A DNA stretch of 64,000 bases from Actinocorallia populi. Its GTDB lineage: Bacteria; Actinomycetota; Actinomycetes; Streptosporangiales; Streptosporangiaceae. The notes under the pieces were generated by a model. That model did no database searches. It had not been told where the DNA came from and saw only the letters and a program-made list of their open reading frames with translations. Position numbers and translations under genes: made by a program. The stretch spans positions 186,001-250,000 of the forward strand of contig NZ_PVZV01000002.1 of NCBI RefSeq assembly GCF_002995495.1, read 5' to 3'. This document shows positions 32,161-41,165 of the stretch, piece after piece. Each line of letters opens with the position of its first letter. Positions within the stretch are counted from its first letter, which is position 1.

Positions 32161-33476
32161 AACTTCACCATCGTTTCCGGTGATTCGGGGAATTCGGGAA
32201 AATCAGCTGACCCTGCGGGCATCCCGGGCAGGACGCCCTGCACGGGCCCGGTGGACGCGCCGAGCAGCCGCAGCGCCTGGCCGGTGCCGTCCTCGGCCCG
32301 CACCCGCCGCCCCAGCTCCTCGGCCCGGTAGGTCAGCTGCAGGTCGTTCAGCACGGCGTCGAGGGCGGGCACCAGGCCGCGCACCGACAGCTCGCGCAGG
32401 CTCGGCGCGGCGGCCGCCACCTTCAGGTGCCGCATCCGGCGCCCCCAGAACGGCTGGTCGAGCCCGGCAGGGCAGATGACCTGCGGCACACCCGCCGCGG
32501 CGGCCGCGCCCGTGGTGCCCGCGCCGCCGTGGTGCACCACCCCGGCGCACCGGGGGAACAACCAGTCGTGCGGGACGTGCCGCACCAGGTGCACCCGGTC
32601 GGAGTTGACGACACCGCGCAGCCCCCGGTACCCGCCCGCCAGCAGCACCCGTCCGCCGGCCTCGGCCGCGGCCTCGACGATGATGCGGGCCAGCCGCTGC
32701 GGCTCGGGCAGCGGCATGCTGCCGAACCCCACGTACACCGGGGGCTCGCCCGCCTCCAGGAACTCCCGGAGCCGCCGCCCCGGGGTGAAGGGCGCCTCGG
32801 GCAGCCGCCAGTAGCCGGTGAGGTGCGCGGCGGCGGGCCAGTCGGACGGCCGGGGCAGCACCTGCGGGCTGATCGCGTGCAGCACCGTCGCCGGCTCCCC
32901 GTCCGGGCGCACCAGAGGGTCGCGCCAGCCGGACCGCCTGCGCAGGCCCAGCGTGTGGTGCCGCCAGTGGTCGAGCTCCTGCGCCCAGGACCGCAGGAAC
33001 ACCCGGCGCGCGACGGAGTAGGAGGCGCGGGGGAAGGGCAGGCGCATCCCCCACGCCGGGGAGCTGAAGGCGCGGGTGGGCAGGATCGTGGGGATGGGGG
33101 CCGCGACCACCGACGGCACGCCCGCCCAGTCGGCGAGGTGGTGGCCCAGGGGGAGCATCGGATGGTGGACGACGACGTCGAAGTCGCCTTCGGCCGCCCG
33201 CACCACGCTCTCCAGCGCCGCCGGGGCCAGCGCGCCCAGCGCCTGCGCGAACCGCAGGAACTGCCGCACCCCGAACGCCCCCTCCAGCGCGTCGGAGACG
33301 CGCAGCATGTCCAGCTCCAGTGGGGCGAACGGGACGTGGTGCGTCTCGGCCAGTTTCTGGAACAGCAGGGGCGCGGCCAGCAGCGGCTGGTGCCCCTCCC
33401 GGCGCAGCCTCTCGGCCAGCGCGACGAACGGCAGCACGTCCCCTTGCGACCCGACGGTCAGCAACAGCACTCTCAT
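32157..33476 (-). CDS. GT1-family glycosyltransferase (sterol/natural-product UGT type)
   Basis: 439 aa. MRVLLLTVGSQGDVLPFVALAERLRREGH is the typical N-terminus of GT1 UGTs; the sugar-nucleotide site is GVVHHGGAGTTGAAAAAGVPQVICP with LDQPFWGRRM following. The closest familiar relatives are sterol 3-beta-glucosyltransferase-like and MGT-like bacterial enzymes, so a lipophilic acceptor is plausible. The ATG at 33476 is preferred to an upstream start at 33590 because the extra N-terminus is not part of the fold and a GGGGGA lies upstream of 33476. First gene of the three-gene operon. Confidence 0.92.
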   Translation of the reverse strand: MRVLLLTVGSQGDVLPFVALAERLRREGHQPLLAAPLLFQKLAETHHVPFAPLELDMLRVSDALEGAFGVRQFLRFAQALGALAPAALESVVRAAEGDFDVVVHHPMLPLGHHLADWAGVPSVVAAPIPTILPTRAFSSPAWGMRLPFPRASYSVARRVFLRSWAQELDHWRHHTLGLRRRSGWRDPLVRPDGEPATVLHAISPQVLPRPSDWPAAAHLTGYWRLPEAPFTPGRRLREFLEAGEPPVYVGFGSMPLPEPQRLARIIVEAAAEAGGRVLLAGGYRGLRGVVNSDRVHLVRHVPHDWLFPRCAGVVHHGGAGTTGAAAAAGVPQVICPAGLDQPFWGRRMRHLKVAAAAPSLRELSVRGLVPALDAVLNDLQLTYRAEELGRRVRAEDGTGQALRLLGASTGPVQGVLPGMPAGSADFPEFPESPETMVKL

Positions 33477-33638
33477 GTCACTCGATCCCCCCTGGAGTGT
33501 CACTGAAAGTAACCATAGGGGATCGGATCTGAGAAGACGCGCCATTGCGGGAACGCCTGTGGATTGTTCAGCGAGCGACAGCGCGTCCAACCGCAGGGAG
33601 CGCGCCGTCAGGCGTGCATCTCTCCTGCGGAAGAAATA

Positions 33639-34532
33639 TCAGTCGCCGGTCCGGCGGCGCGGCGGCAGCGGGATCCGGTCGAGGTCGCGGGCGAGCACCG
33701 CGCCGGGGAAGCCCGCCTGCTCCAGGAAGAGCGGCTCGTCGGCCTCGGTGTACCGCTCGGAGAAGTGGGTCAGCACCAGCCTGCGCACCCCGCACTCGCG
33801 GGCGACCCGCCCGGCCTGGCGCGCGGTCAGGTGCCCGTGCTCGGCGGCCTGGCGCTCCTCGGAGTCGAGGAAGGTCGACTCGATGACCAGCAGGTCCACC
33901 CCCTCGGCGAGCGCGAAGACGTTGTCGCACAACCGCGTGTCCATGACGAACGCCATCTTCTGCCCCGGTCGCGGCACGCTGCACTCCTCCAGCAGCGGCC
34001 CGCTGAGCCGGCCGATCTCCGGCCCCCGGATGCCGTGCTCGCGCAGCTTCTCCGGCAGCATCGTCCGGCCGTCGGGTTCGGCCAGCCGGTAGCCGTACGC
34101 CTCGATCCCGTGGTCGAGCCGCAGCGCGGTGAGGGTGAAGCCCGCGCCCGCCAGTTCCGCTCCGCCGCCCTGGACGGGATGCTCGGCGATGTCGGCGGTG
34201 TCGTGGAAGGACGCCGCGTGCCGCAGCCGCTCCCAGTACGCCGCGCCGCTCGCCGGATAGACCGCGTTCACCGGATGCGCGACGCCGTCCCGCGCGATCC
34301 GCTGCACGACGCCCGGCACGCCCAGGCAGTGGTCGCCGTGGAAGTGCGTGACGCACACCCAGTGCAGGTCGTTCGCGGCCAGCCCGGCGTGCGACATCTG
34401 CCGCTGCGTTCCCTCGCCCGGGTCGAAGAGCAATCCCTGCCCGTCCCAGCGCAGCAGGTAGCCGTTGTGGTTGCGGCGCCGCGTGGGCACGGCGCTGGCC
34501 GTGCCGAGGACGAACAGCTCCCTGTTGGACAT
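33639..34532 (-). CDS. rnz: Ribonuclease Z
   Basis: 297 aa, metallo-beta-lactamase fold tRNA 3'-endonuclease. [19 protein letters not shown], the metal loop [20 protein letters not shown] and the final His in LTHFSERY are all present. It processes pre-tRNA 3' ends before CCA addition. The ATG at 34532 follows GGGGG. It is divergent from kinase 4 with about 60 bp between, which must hold both promoters. Confidence 0.92.
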   Translation of the reverse strand: MSNRELFVLGTASAVPTRRRNHNGYLLRWDGQGLLFDPGEGTQRQMSHAGLAANDLHWVCVTHFHGDHCLGVPGVVQRIARDGVAHPVNAVYPASGAAYWERLRHAASFHDTADIAEHPVQGGGAELAGAGFTLTALRLDHGIEAYGYRLAEPDGRTMLPEKLREHGIRGPEIGRLSGPLLEECSVPRPGQKMAFVMDTRLCDNVFALAEGVDLLVIESTFLDSEERQAAEHGHLTARQAGRVARECGVRRLVLTHFSERYTEADEPLFLEQAGFPGAVLARDLDRIPLPPRRRTGD

Positions 34533-34578
34533 GCCCCCATCCTGGCGCACGGGCCTGCCCCGCCGGCGCCGCGCCCGG

Positions 34579-34584
34579 TATCGT
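34579..34584 (+). promoter_or_regulatory. -10 box of leaderless kinase 4
   Basis: TATCGT ends 6 bases before the GTG at 34591; no SD. Identical in sequence to the -10 boxes proposed at 58055 and 63815. Confidence 0.55.
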
Positions 34585-34590
34585 CGCCCC

Positions 34591-36072
34591 GTGCCCCCCG
34601 AAAAGATCATCGTGGACCGCTACGAGCTGATCGAGCCGCTCGGCAGGGGCGGGATGGGCGCGGTGTGGCGCGCCCTCGACCGGCTCCTGGGCCGGGAGGT
34701 GGCGCTCAAGGAGGTCAGCCCGCCGCCCGGCGTCGACCCCGCGCCCCTGTACGCCAGGATCATCCGCGAGGCCAGGTCCGCGGCCCGGCTCGACCACCCC
34801 GGCATCGTGACCGTCCACGACGTCGTGGAGGAGGCCGGGCGGCCGTGGATCGTCATGCGCTACGTGCGGGCCAGGTCGCTGGACAGGGTGCTGGCCGAAA
34901 GCGGTCCGCTCTCCCCGTCCGAGACGGCCGTGCTCGGCCTGCAGCTCCTGGAGGCGCTGCGCGTCGCGCACGCCGCGGGAGTGGTGCACCGCGACGTCAA
35001 GCCCGCCAACGTCCTGATGGAGAGCGGGCGCGCGGTGCTCACCGACTTCGGCATCGCCAGCCTCGTCGGGGATCCCGAGCTCACCCGGACGGGCGTTCTC
35101 ATCGGCTCCCCGATGTACCTCTCTCCCGAGCAGGCCAGACGGCGTCCCGCACTCCCCGCGTCGGACCTGTGGTCGCTCGGCGCCACTCTCTACGCCGCGG
35201 TGGAGGGCCGTCCGCCGTTCAACGGCGAGGACGTCATCGGTGTCCTGTCCGCCCTGCTGACGGAGGAGCCGGACCCGCCGCGCCGTGCAGGCCCCCTCAC
35301 CCCGGTGCTCGCGGGCCTGCTGCGCAAGGACCCCGACGAGCGCCTCCACCCGGACGACGCGGCGCGCCTCCTGGCCGAGGCCGCCGCGCCCGACGGCTCC
35401 GTCCGGCTCGCAGGCACCGATCCCGGAACGTGGTCGTGGACAGGGACGCTGCCCCCGACCGGGCCGCCACAGTCGAAAGAAGGACGCAACCGCCACCTTC
35501 CGGTGCTCGCCGGAGGCTCCGTGCTGCTCCTGTCCACCGTCATAGGCCTCTTCGCCCTCTCCCAGCAGGGAGACGAACCCGACCCCAAACCGTCGATCAC
35601 CTCTGTCGTGCAGTCCACGTCCACAGAGGCCCCGACGTCAGCGTCGGCGTTGAGAGAGGATGAAAAGGAGCACAAGGGCCGCGACTACACGGCGGCCATC
35701 CCCGCGGCCTGGACCAGCAAGGACGAAGAGACGGCCCTCGCCCCGGTGAAGGACGGGCGAAGTCTCGGCATCGTCGTCGCGTCACCGCCCACGACCTTCG
35801 GCCTGCGCCAGGAGCTGGAGGCCGCCGAAACGAAGCTCGACTATCCCGGCTACCGGAAGGTGGGAGACATCAGGAGCGTCTCCCAGCAGGGCCTGGAGGC
35901 TTACGAACTGGAGTTCACCTTCGTCCAGGACGAGCGGCCGGCCCACGCCAGGGTGCGGATCTTCACGGTGCTCGGCCAGAACTTCCAGGTGATGCTGATG
36001 GCCAACGAGGAGCGCTGGCAGGAGGGGCAGCCGGTCTACGACCGCTTCCTGGAGACGTTCCGCGCGGGCTGA
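34591..36072 (+). CDS. Membrane Ser/Thr protein kinase with extracellular domain (kinase 4)
   Basis: 493 aa. Kinase domain with [35 protein letters not shown] and LSPEQARR (residues about 8-265), a short linker, one TM helix (about 303-324), then a stalk and an extracellular domain of about 140 aa starting [15 protein letters not shown], similar in style to kinases 1 and 2. The GTG at 34591 is chosen from the leaderless -10 box; a longer open frame from 34465 overlaps the divergent RNase Z gene. Ligand unknown. Confidence 0.93.
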   Translation: MPPEKIIVDRYELIEPLGRGGMGAVWRALDRLLGREVALKEVSPPPGVDPAPLYARIIREARSAARLDHPGIVTVHDVVEEAGRPWIVMRYVRARSLDRVLAESGPLSPSETAVLGLQLLEALRVAHAAGVVHRDVKPANVLMESGRAVLTDFGIASLVGDPELTRTGVLIGSPMYLSPEQARRRPALPASDLWSLGATLYAAVEGRPPFNGEDVIGVLSALLTEEPDPPRRAGPLTPVLAGLLRKDPDERLHPDDAARLLAEAAAPDGSVRLAGTDPGTWSWTGTLPPTGPPQSKEGRNRHLPVLAGGSVLLLSTVIGLFALSQQGDEPDPKPSITSVVQSTSTEAPTSASALREDEKEHKGRDYTAAIPAAWTSKDEETALAPVKDGRSLGIVVASPPTTFGLRQELEAAETKLDYPGYRKVGDIRSVSQQGLEAYELEFTFVQDERPAHARVRIFTVLGQNFQVMLMANEERWQEGQPVYDRFLETFRAG

Positions 36073-36092
36073 ACGGCCCGTCCCCGGCGCGC

Positions 36093-36632
36093 TCAGCCGA
36101 CGGGGGCGAGGGCGAGGCGGGGGGCGGCGAGGGTGCCGTCGGTCAGGGGGACGATCCACTGGTCCCGGTAGAGGGCGAGCAGTGCCAGGTGGAGGTCGTC
36201 CAGACCGGCGAAGCCGCAGACGTGGCTCTCGTGCACGAAGCTCGCCTCCCGGTCGGAGGTCTCCACGCCCTGGAAGTCCAGGGCTGCGGCCTCCAGCACG
36301 GCGAGGTCGGCGGGGATGAAGTCGCCGTAGCGGGTGGTGACCGCCTCGCAGTACCGTTCGCCCTCCTCCCAGCCGGACATCCAGTCCGACACCCAGGGCA
36401 GGGCGAGGAACTCCGCGCGCCCCCACACCAGGCCGGTGGCCGGCAGCCAGGCGGGCGACCCGGAGGGGTCGACGAGCGCGGCCAGCTGGGCCAGTGTCAG
36501 CGGAGGGTCGGCGGGCACCAGCCGGTACCCGTCCGGGTCGTAGGAGTCGTCCGGGACAGGGGGACGGGGGACGTTGGCCGTGCAGCGCCAACGCACATGG
36601 CGGACCTGCCGCCCGGCCCGCGATCGGCCCAT
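36093..36632 (-). CDS. Conserved hypothetical protein
   Basis: 179 aa, soluble, no signal peptide. Rich in Trp, Asp and Leu (LPWVSDWMSGWEEGERYCEAV), no motif I recognise. The ATG has GGAGGG eight bases upstream and GC3 is high along the frame, so it is a real gene. Convergent with kinase 4, 20 bp apart. Confidence 0.75.
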   Translation of the reverse strand: MGRSRAGRQVRHVRWRCTANVPRPPVPDDSYDPDGYRLVPADPPLTLAQLAALVDPSGSPAWLPATGLVWGRAEFLALPWVSDWMSGWEEGERYCEAVTTRYGDFIPADLAVLEAAALDFQGVETSDREASFVHESHVCGFAGLDDLHLALLALYRDQWIVPLTDGTLAAPRLALAPVG

Positions 36633-36861
36633 CGCGCAACCCTCCGTACTCCCACGAGCCGTTCAGGACGCTGCGATCCTAGACAGGACGAACCGATCAC
36701 GTCCCGCCTGTCCAGCCGTTAAGACGAATCGGCACCGTACCTTTACCGAATTTCCGGCCCTCCTGACCGGCCTGTCACCCCCGTCGCGGTGACCGCCGCC
36801 TGAAGGATCCATTGCCCGCAGCGGGGTTTCACCCGTGAACCGGAGGGCGACACTCGAGATC

Positions 36862-37110
36862 ATGGTCGAAGCTGCGAGCAGACTGCTCAGAGACGTCGCG
36901 TGCTGGTACCTGGGGGAGGCGGGCCGGGAACGGTTGAAGCCCTGCCCCGACCAGTGGAAGATCAAGGAGTGGGAGAGCCGCTGCGACTTCGTCCTGCTGG
37001 AGCGCGAACTGCTGGACGTGGCGCGGTACGACGAACTGGAGCGCATCATCGCGCACTACGGCGCGCTGCTGTCCCGGCTGATCGAGGACTACCGCGCCGA
37101 CCGCCACTGA
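36862..37110 (+). CDS. Small conserved hypothetical protein
   Basis: 82 aa, predicted all-helical, with many Glu, Arg and Trp residues (ACWYLGEAGRERL, WESRCDFVLLERELLDVARYDELERI). No known domain. GGAGGG lies 14 bases before the ATG, which is long; a GTG at 36835 is an alternative start. Convergent with the Pro/Ser-rich protein gene, 7 bp between stops. Confidence 0.6.
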   Translation: MVEAASRLLRDVACWYLGEAGRERLKPCPDQWKIKEWESRCDFVLLERELLDVARYDELERIIAHYGALLSRLIEDYRADRH

Positions 37111-37117
37111 CCGCCCG

Positions 37118-37879
37118 TCACGGCCCCCACAGGACCGACGTCCAGGCGGGGCAGCCGAACAGCGGCAGCAGCAGGCCGTGGCACTCCCGGTACTCCCGCG
37201 GGACGGGCCCGGGGTCGAGGGACGTCCTGCGCTCGGTCGGGACGGGCGCGGCGGACGGCGATTCGGTCGAGGCGGCGCGGGCGGCGGAGGGCTCGGACCG
37301 GGTCTGAACGGGTGAAGGCTCCCCGGTGCTCCGCGTGAGCGCGGTGCTCGAAGAGGGCGAAGGGACCGTCGTGGGGGACGTCGCGGCCGCCACTGTCTCC
37401 GCGAGCCGCGCGGCGTCCGTGCCGGACGGCCGCGGTCCGCCGGCCTCGGTGGGCGCCCCGGTCTCCGGCCGCCGCGTCTCTTTCGCCTCCCGGGGGTCGG
37501 GCCTTCCGCCGGAGGGCGTGGGCGCGGGCCGCGGAGCCAGCGCGGGCCGCGCCGGGGGCAGGGGGCGCGACGTGGCCGCCGGCGTCAGGCGGGGCCCGGC
37601 GGCGAGGGCCCGGGACGGCTGGTCCGACGACCCCCGGGGGGCGGGCGCCGGGCTCTTCGGCGGGCGGAGCGCCGACTGGGCGATCTCCTCGGGCGGGGCG
37701 GACGGCCCGGAATCCTCGATGTTCGTGACATGCCTGACGAGCGGTACCGGGCCGGGGGGCTGGTGCAGCAGCCCGGCGGCCATCCACGACAGGACGGCCA
37801 GCACGGGCAGGCCGAGGGCGGTGGCCCTCCTGCCCCGGTACTCACTGCGAGCGGCATGCAACGCTGGGTATCTGCGCAC
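37118..37879 (-). CDS. Membrane-anchored Pro/Ser/Thr-rich protein
   Basis: 253 aa. A short basic N-terminus is followed by one TM or uncleaved signal helix (ALGLPVLAVLSWMAAGLL, about 22-39). The remaining 200 residues are Pro, Ser, Thr and Ala-rich, without fold signals until a short Cys-containing tail (ECHGLLLPLFGCPAW). It is probably exported and unstructured. No family recognised. The start is a GTG without a clear SD. Confidence 0.5.
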   Translation of the reverse strand: MRRYPALHAARSEYRGRRATALGLPVLAVLSWMAAGLLHQPPGPVPLVRHVTNIEDSGPSAPPEEIAQSALRPPKSPAPAPRGSSDQPSRALAAGPRLTPAATSRPLPPARPALAPRPAPTPSGGRPDPREAKETRRPETGAPTEAGGPRPSGTDAARLAETVAAATSPTTVPSPSSSTALTRSTGEPSPVQTRSEPSAARAASTESPSAAPVPTERRTSLDPGPVPREYRECHGLLLPLFGCPAWTSVLWGP

Positions 37880-38000
37880 GGGGGGAACCGTCGCACACCG
37901 CGAGGGGAACCGGCCAGGAATTATTCATCTTTTGTTATGGATCACTTGGTGATCGGACGGTCACTGCGCGTGCTGATATCCGGTCTAACCGGAAAAAGAC

Positions 38001-38033
38001 AAAAAAGCCCCGCCGCGGTGTCCGCGGCGGGGC
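38001..38033 (-). terminator. Intrinsic terminator of the integration host factor gene
   Basis: A perfect 12-bp stem GCCCCGCCGCGG / CCGCGGCGGGGC with a 3-nt loop, followed on the minus strand by six Ts. This is the clearest U-tract terminator in the window, 16 bp after the stop codon. Confidence 0.9.
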
Positions 38034-38048
38034 CCATGCGGGTCCGGA

Positions 38049-38354
38049 TCAGCCGATCTCGGCCAGCAGCTTGGCGCGCTGCTGCTCGCCGAGGCCGCCG
38101 ACCCGGCGGTTCTCGTCGATGCCCAGCTTCTCGATGAGCGCGGCCACCTTGGCGGGGCCGTAACCCGGCAGGGCCTTCAGCACCTGGGTGACCTTGGTCT
38201 TCTTGGCCACGGCGTCCTCGCGCGCGAGCACGTCGCCCAGGCTCAGCGTCCCGGCCTTGAGGGCGGCCAGCAGCTCGCTGCGCGCCTTGCGGGCCTCCTG
38301 GGCCTTGGCGAGAGCTTCGGCCCGCTGCTCGGGGGTCAGCGTCGGCAGAGCCAT
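38049..38354 (-). CDS. mihF: Integration host factor, actinobacterial type
   Basis: 101 aa. MALPTLTPEQRAEALAKAQEARKARSELL and the helix-two-turn-helix end LPGYGPAKVAALIEKLGIDENRRVGGLG match mIHF/sIHF, the essential nucleoid protein of actinobacteria that binds DNA and affects topology and sporulation. The ATG has GAGGAG upstream. It is monocistronic with a strong terminator downstream. Confidence 0.97.
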   Translation of the reverse strand: MALPTLTPEQRAEALAKAQEARKARSELLAALKAGTLSLGDVLAREDAVAKKTKVTQVLKALPGYGPAKVAALIEKLGIDENRRVGGLGEQQRAKLLAEIG

Positions 38355-38453
38355 CGTTTCTCCTCATCGTCGTCGAACCGCCCATGCCGTCGGGCCGGGC
38401 GTTACGACCCATCATGGCGAACCGCGTGACCCAATGCCCACTTGAGCAGCGGA

Positions 38454-38603
38454 TTAGTTCGATTCGACGTGGTCCGGTGACCGAACGTGATCACGCTCGG
38501 CCCGCTGCTCCAGCAGGGCGGCCACCGCGAGGGCCCGCAGGGACCGGGATCGAAGGGGGGAATCAGTAGTTTCTTCGCGTCGCCGTCGGATGACGGTGTC
38601 CAA
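38454..38603 (-). CDS. Possible small protein of 49 aa
   Basis: A TTG start has GGAGGAG three bases ahead, and the frame reads LDTVIRRRREETTDSPLRSRSLRALAVAALLEQ-type helical, Arg/Glu-rich sequence to a TAA. GC3 is about 70 percent, lower than the neighbours, so coding status is uncertain. It lies in the 338-bp gap between the M16 gene and mihF. Confidence 0.25.
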   Translation of the reverse strand: MDTVIRRRREETTDSPLRSRSLRALAVAALLEQRAERDHVRSPDHVESN

Positions 38604-38638
38604 AAACTCCTCCTGACATGGCTTGTAGGCGGTAGTGA

Positions 38639-38649
38639 TACACCGTGTA
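38639..38649. promoter_or_regulatory. Palindrome TACACCGTGTA
   Basis: A perfect 5+5 palindrome about one central base in an AT-richer stretch between the M16 gene and the possible small ORF. Likely an operator for a repressor of the GntR or similar type. The rest of 38355-38692 shows no clear gene besides the small ORF. Confidence 0.35.
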
Positions 38650-38692
38650 CAACAATCTGGGACGTCTGTTATTCCCGGGACGAGAAAAACGT

Positions 38693-41107
38693 TCAGCCCA
38701 GGCCGAGCAGATTGCGCGCCTGCCTGTACTCCTTCTCGCTCTCGCGGGCGTACAGCCAGGCCAGCGACAGGTCCTTGCGGGGGTGCGCCATCGACAGGTG
38801 GTGGCGGGCCCGGTCGAGGTCCCGCACGTGGTAGAAGGCCGCGCCGAAGTACTGGTGGGCCTCCTGAGCCTTGGGGTGGTTCTGCGGCGCCGCCAGGAAC
38901 TTCGCGGACGCCGCCACCAGCCGTCCGTAGATGTCGGGACGCGCCAGGTGGACGCGCGCCTCGTCGTCGGAGGCGACGGCGGTCTCCAGGCAGACGGAGG
39001 CCACGATGGCGTTCAGGGCGTGGCCGGGCGGGGCCCGGTGGAGGGTCTCGTCGGCGAACTCCAGGCTCTCTGCGTCCGAACCCTGCCATTTGGCGGCCAG
39101 GACCTGGGCACGGTTGTAGTGCGCCGGGTACAGGTACGGATCACGCCGCACGACCTCGGCCCAGTAGCGGTCGAGGTCCGGCCGGGGGAGCTGCATGCCG
39201 AGCCCGTAGAACTGCAGGGTGTCCCAGGGGGCCGGGTCGTCGGGCAGCAGGTGCGCGGCGCGCAGCAGCGGCTCGCCCGCCTGGGAGAGCACCAGCCAGA
39301 ACCGGGTGAACTGCTCCCGCGCCACGTACTCGGCCCGCGCGTCGCTGCGGATGCGCCACGCCTCCTGGATGCGCGCCGAGCCGGCCCACAGCAGCAGGTC
39401 GGGATCGTCGGGGCGAGCGGCGCGCAAGGGGCCCAGGTCGGCGGGCGAGCAGGCGTCGGAGAGAAAGGACAGGCGGCGGTCCCGCAGATCGTGCTGTCCG
39501 CGGCTGGCCGCGAGCACCGCCAGGCCCGCCTCGGGCCGTCCGGCACGCACCGCGGTGAGCGCCTCGGCGAGCGGGGGATCGGATTCGTCCGAGCGCCTGC
39601 GCTTGAACAGGCCCCGGCGCTCCTGCTCCGGAGGGGGAGCGGTCAGCGACAGCGGCGGTCCGCCGTCCTCGGGCCGGGGCGCGTGCTCGCGCGGCGGCAT
39701 CCGGACGAAGGCGTCGGGCCGTACGGACCGGTCGACGGCGTGGACGAGCGGGGCGGCGTCCCGGAACAGCCCCGGCTCGACCCGGACGGTGACGCCGTCG
39801 GGTCCGAAGAGCTGCCGTGCACCGTCCGGCCAGGCCAGGACCGCGGTGCAGTCGGCGTACCGGATGGTCGTTATGGCCGTCCCGGACACCTTGGTCAGCC
39901 CGGCGGGGGCCGCGATGAGGTACTCGGAGCCGCTCCAGGGATGCAGGACGTGTCCTTCCATCGCGTACGGCGAGTGGCCGGGCGCGGCCTGGTACCGCCG
40001 GTCCGCGGGCTCCACCCCGGGAGGGAGCGCGAGCAGCGCCGAATCCCGCACCTGGACGCCGGTCCGTCGGACGTCCTGCGGAGTCACCCGCAGCATCCGG
40101 TCGAGCTGCTCGCGGGGCGTGCGGACTGCGGCACCCATCAACTCGTCCCAGGCGACCGACGTGACGAGCGCCGTGGCGGCGTCCCGGTGCTCGAAGTTCT
40201 CCCGCGAGCGCTCCTTGGCCTCCGCCAGCTCCGCTTCGCCGACGGGGTGGGAGGCCAGGCCGTCCACCACCTCCAGGAAGGCGGTGGCGAGCTCGTCGAA
40301 GACCGACTGGAGGCCGTCGGCGAAGGCGACGATCTCGGCGGTGTTCGCCTCGTCGGGGCGGTACTCGACCGAGGTGGTGTAGCTCAGCGCGCGTTCGCGG
40401 CGCAGCACGTCGTGCAGCCTGCGCTGGAGGACCTGCCGGTAGAGGGAGGCGCCGGGGCCGCGCTCCACCTCGGCGTGCAGCATGAGGCCGTCCAACGGCA
40501 TCGGGAAGTGGGCGGGGAACCGGGGGAGCACCGGCGCGGACGGTGCGGTGGGGCGGCGCGGTCCGTCGGGGAGGTCGAGGACCAGGCCCTCCGGCGGCGG
40601 GCCGCCGGAGAAGGCGAGCACCGCATTTCCCCGGGTGAACCAGTACCTCGTCCAGGAGGCGATCAGTTCGGGGGAGATCTCAGGCAGTCCGAGCTCGTGG
40701 TAGCCCAGCAGGCCGCGGCCGCGGGAGCCGTACCGCCACAGCAGCAGGTCGCCGAGCGCGCGTCCTCCCTGGCCGGCCTCCTCGGTGCGCAGCACCTGCT
40801 TTTCGGCCTCCAGGCGCTCCATGGGCGGGCGGGCCAGCCCGGCGCAGACGCCCTTGAGGTAGCGGGCGACCTCTTCGGGGGAGCCCTGCTTGACGAACAT
40901 GGTGGTACGGGCGTCGACCATGCCGTTGAAGTGCCGTTCGACGCCGCCGAGTTCGTACAGGGCCAGGTGCTCGACGAGGTGGGTGATCCCGCTCCGGGCC
41001 AGGGTCTCGTCGGCACGGCCCACGCGGAACATGAGCGCCGCCCGGTACTCGGGCCCGTCCGTCCAGTAGGCGGGGACCCCTCCGACGTCGGTACGCGTGA
41101 TCTCCAC
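38693..41107 (-). CDS. M16-family peptidase with C-terminal helical-repeat domain
   Basis: 804 aa. Residues 1-400 are M16-like: the inverted zinc motif HLVEHL is intact, with a distal Glu in RLEAEKQVLRTEE, and a second M16-like domain follows (HAEVERGPGASLYRQVL...). After a linker with GLFKRRRSDES, the C-terminal 300 residues are TPR-like helical repeats (LAEALTAVRAGRPEAGLAVLAASRG ... HYNRAQVLAAKWQG). No signal peptide, so probably cytoplasmic. The GTG has GGAGGA four bases upstream. Peptide substrate unknown. Confidence 0.85.
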   Translation of the reverse strand: MEITRTDVGGVPAYWTDGPEYRAALMFRVGRADETLARSGITHLVEHLALYELGGVERHFNGMVDARTTMFVKQGSPEEVARYLKGVCAGLARPPMERLEAEKQVLRTEEAGQGGRALGDLLLWRYGSRGRGLLGYHELGLPEISPELIASWTRYWFTRGNAVLAFSGGPPPEGLVLDLPDGPRRPTAPSAPVLPRFPAHFPMPLDGLMLHAEVERGPGASLYRQVLQRRLHDVLRRERALSYTTSVEYRPDEANTAEIVAFADGLQSVFDELATAFLEVVDGLASHPVGEAELAEAKERSRENFEHRDAATALVTSVAWDELMGAAVRTPREQLDRMLRVTPQDVRRTGVQVRDSALLALPPGVEPADRRYQAAPGHSPYAMEGHVLHPWSGSEYLIAAPAGLTKVSGTAITTIRYADCTAVLAWPDGARQLFGPDGVTVRVEPGLFRDAAPLVHAVDRSVRPDAFVRMPPREHAPRPEDGGPPLSLTAPPPEQERRGLFKRRRSDESDPPLAEALTAVRAGRPEAGLAVLAASRGQHDLRDRRLSFLSDACSPADLGPLRAARPDDPDLLLWAGSARIQEAWRIRSDARAEYVAREQFTRFWLVLSQAGEPLLRAAHLLPDDPAPWDTLQFYGLGMQLPRPDLDRYWAEVVRRDPYLYPAHYNRAQVLAAKWQGSDAESLEFADETLHRAPPGHALNAIVASVCLETAVASDDEARVHLARPDIYGRLVAASAKFLAAPQNHPKAQEAHQYFGAAFYHVRDLDRARHHLSMAHPRKDLSLAWLYARESEKEYRQARNLLGLG

Positions 41108-41165
41108 CGTTCCTCCACGTTCGCGGAGTGGAGATCATAATGGGGTCTCGTATTCCGCCATACGG

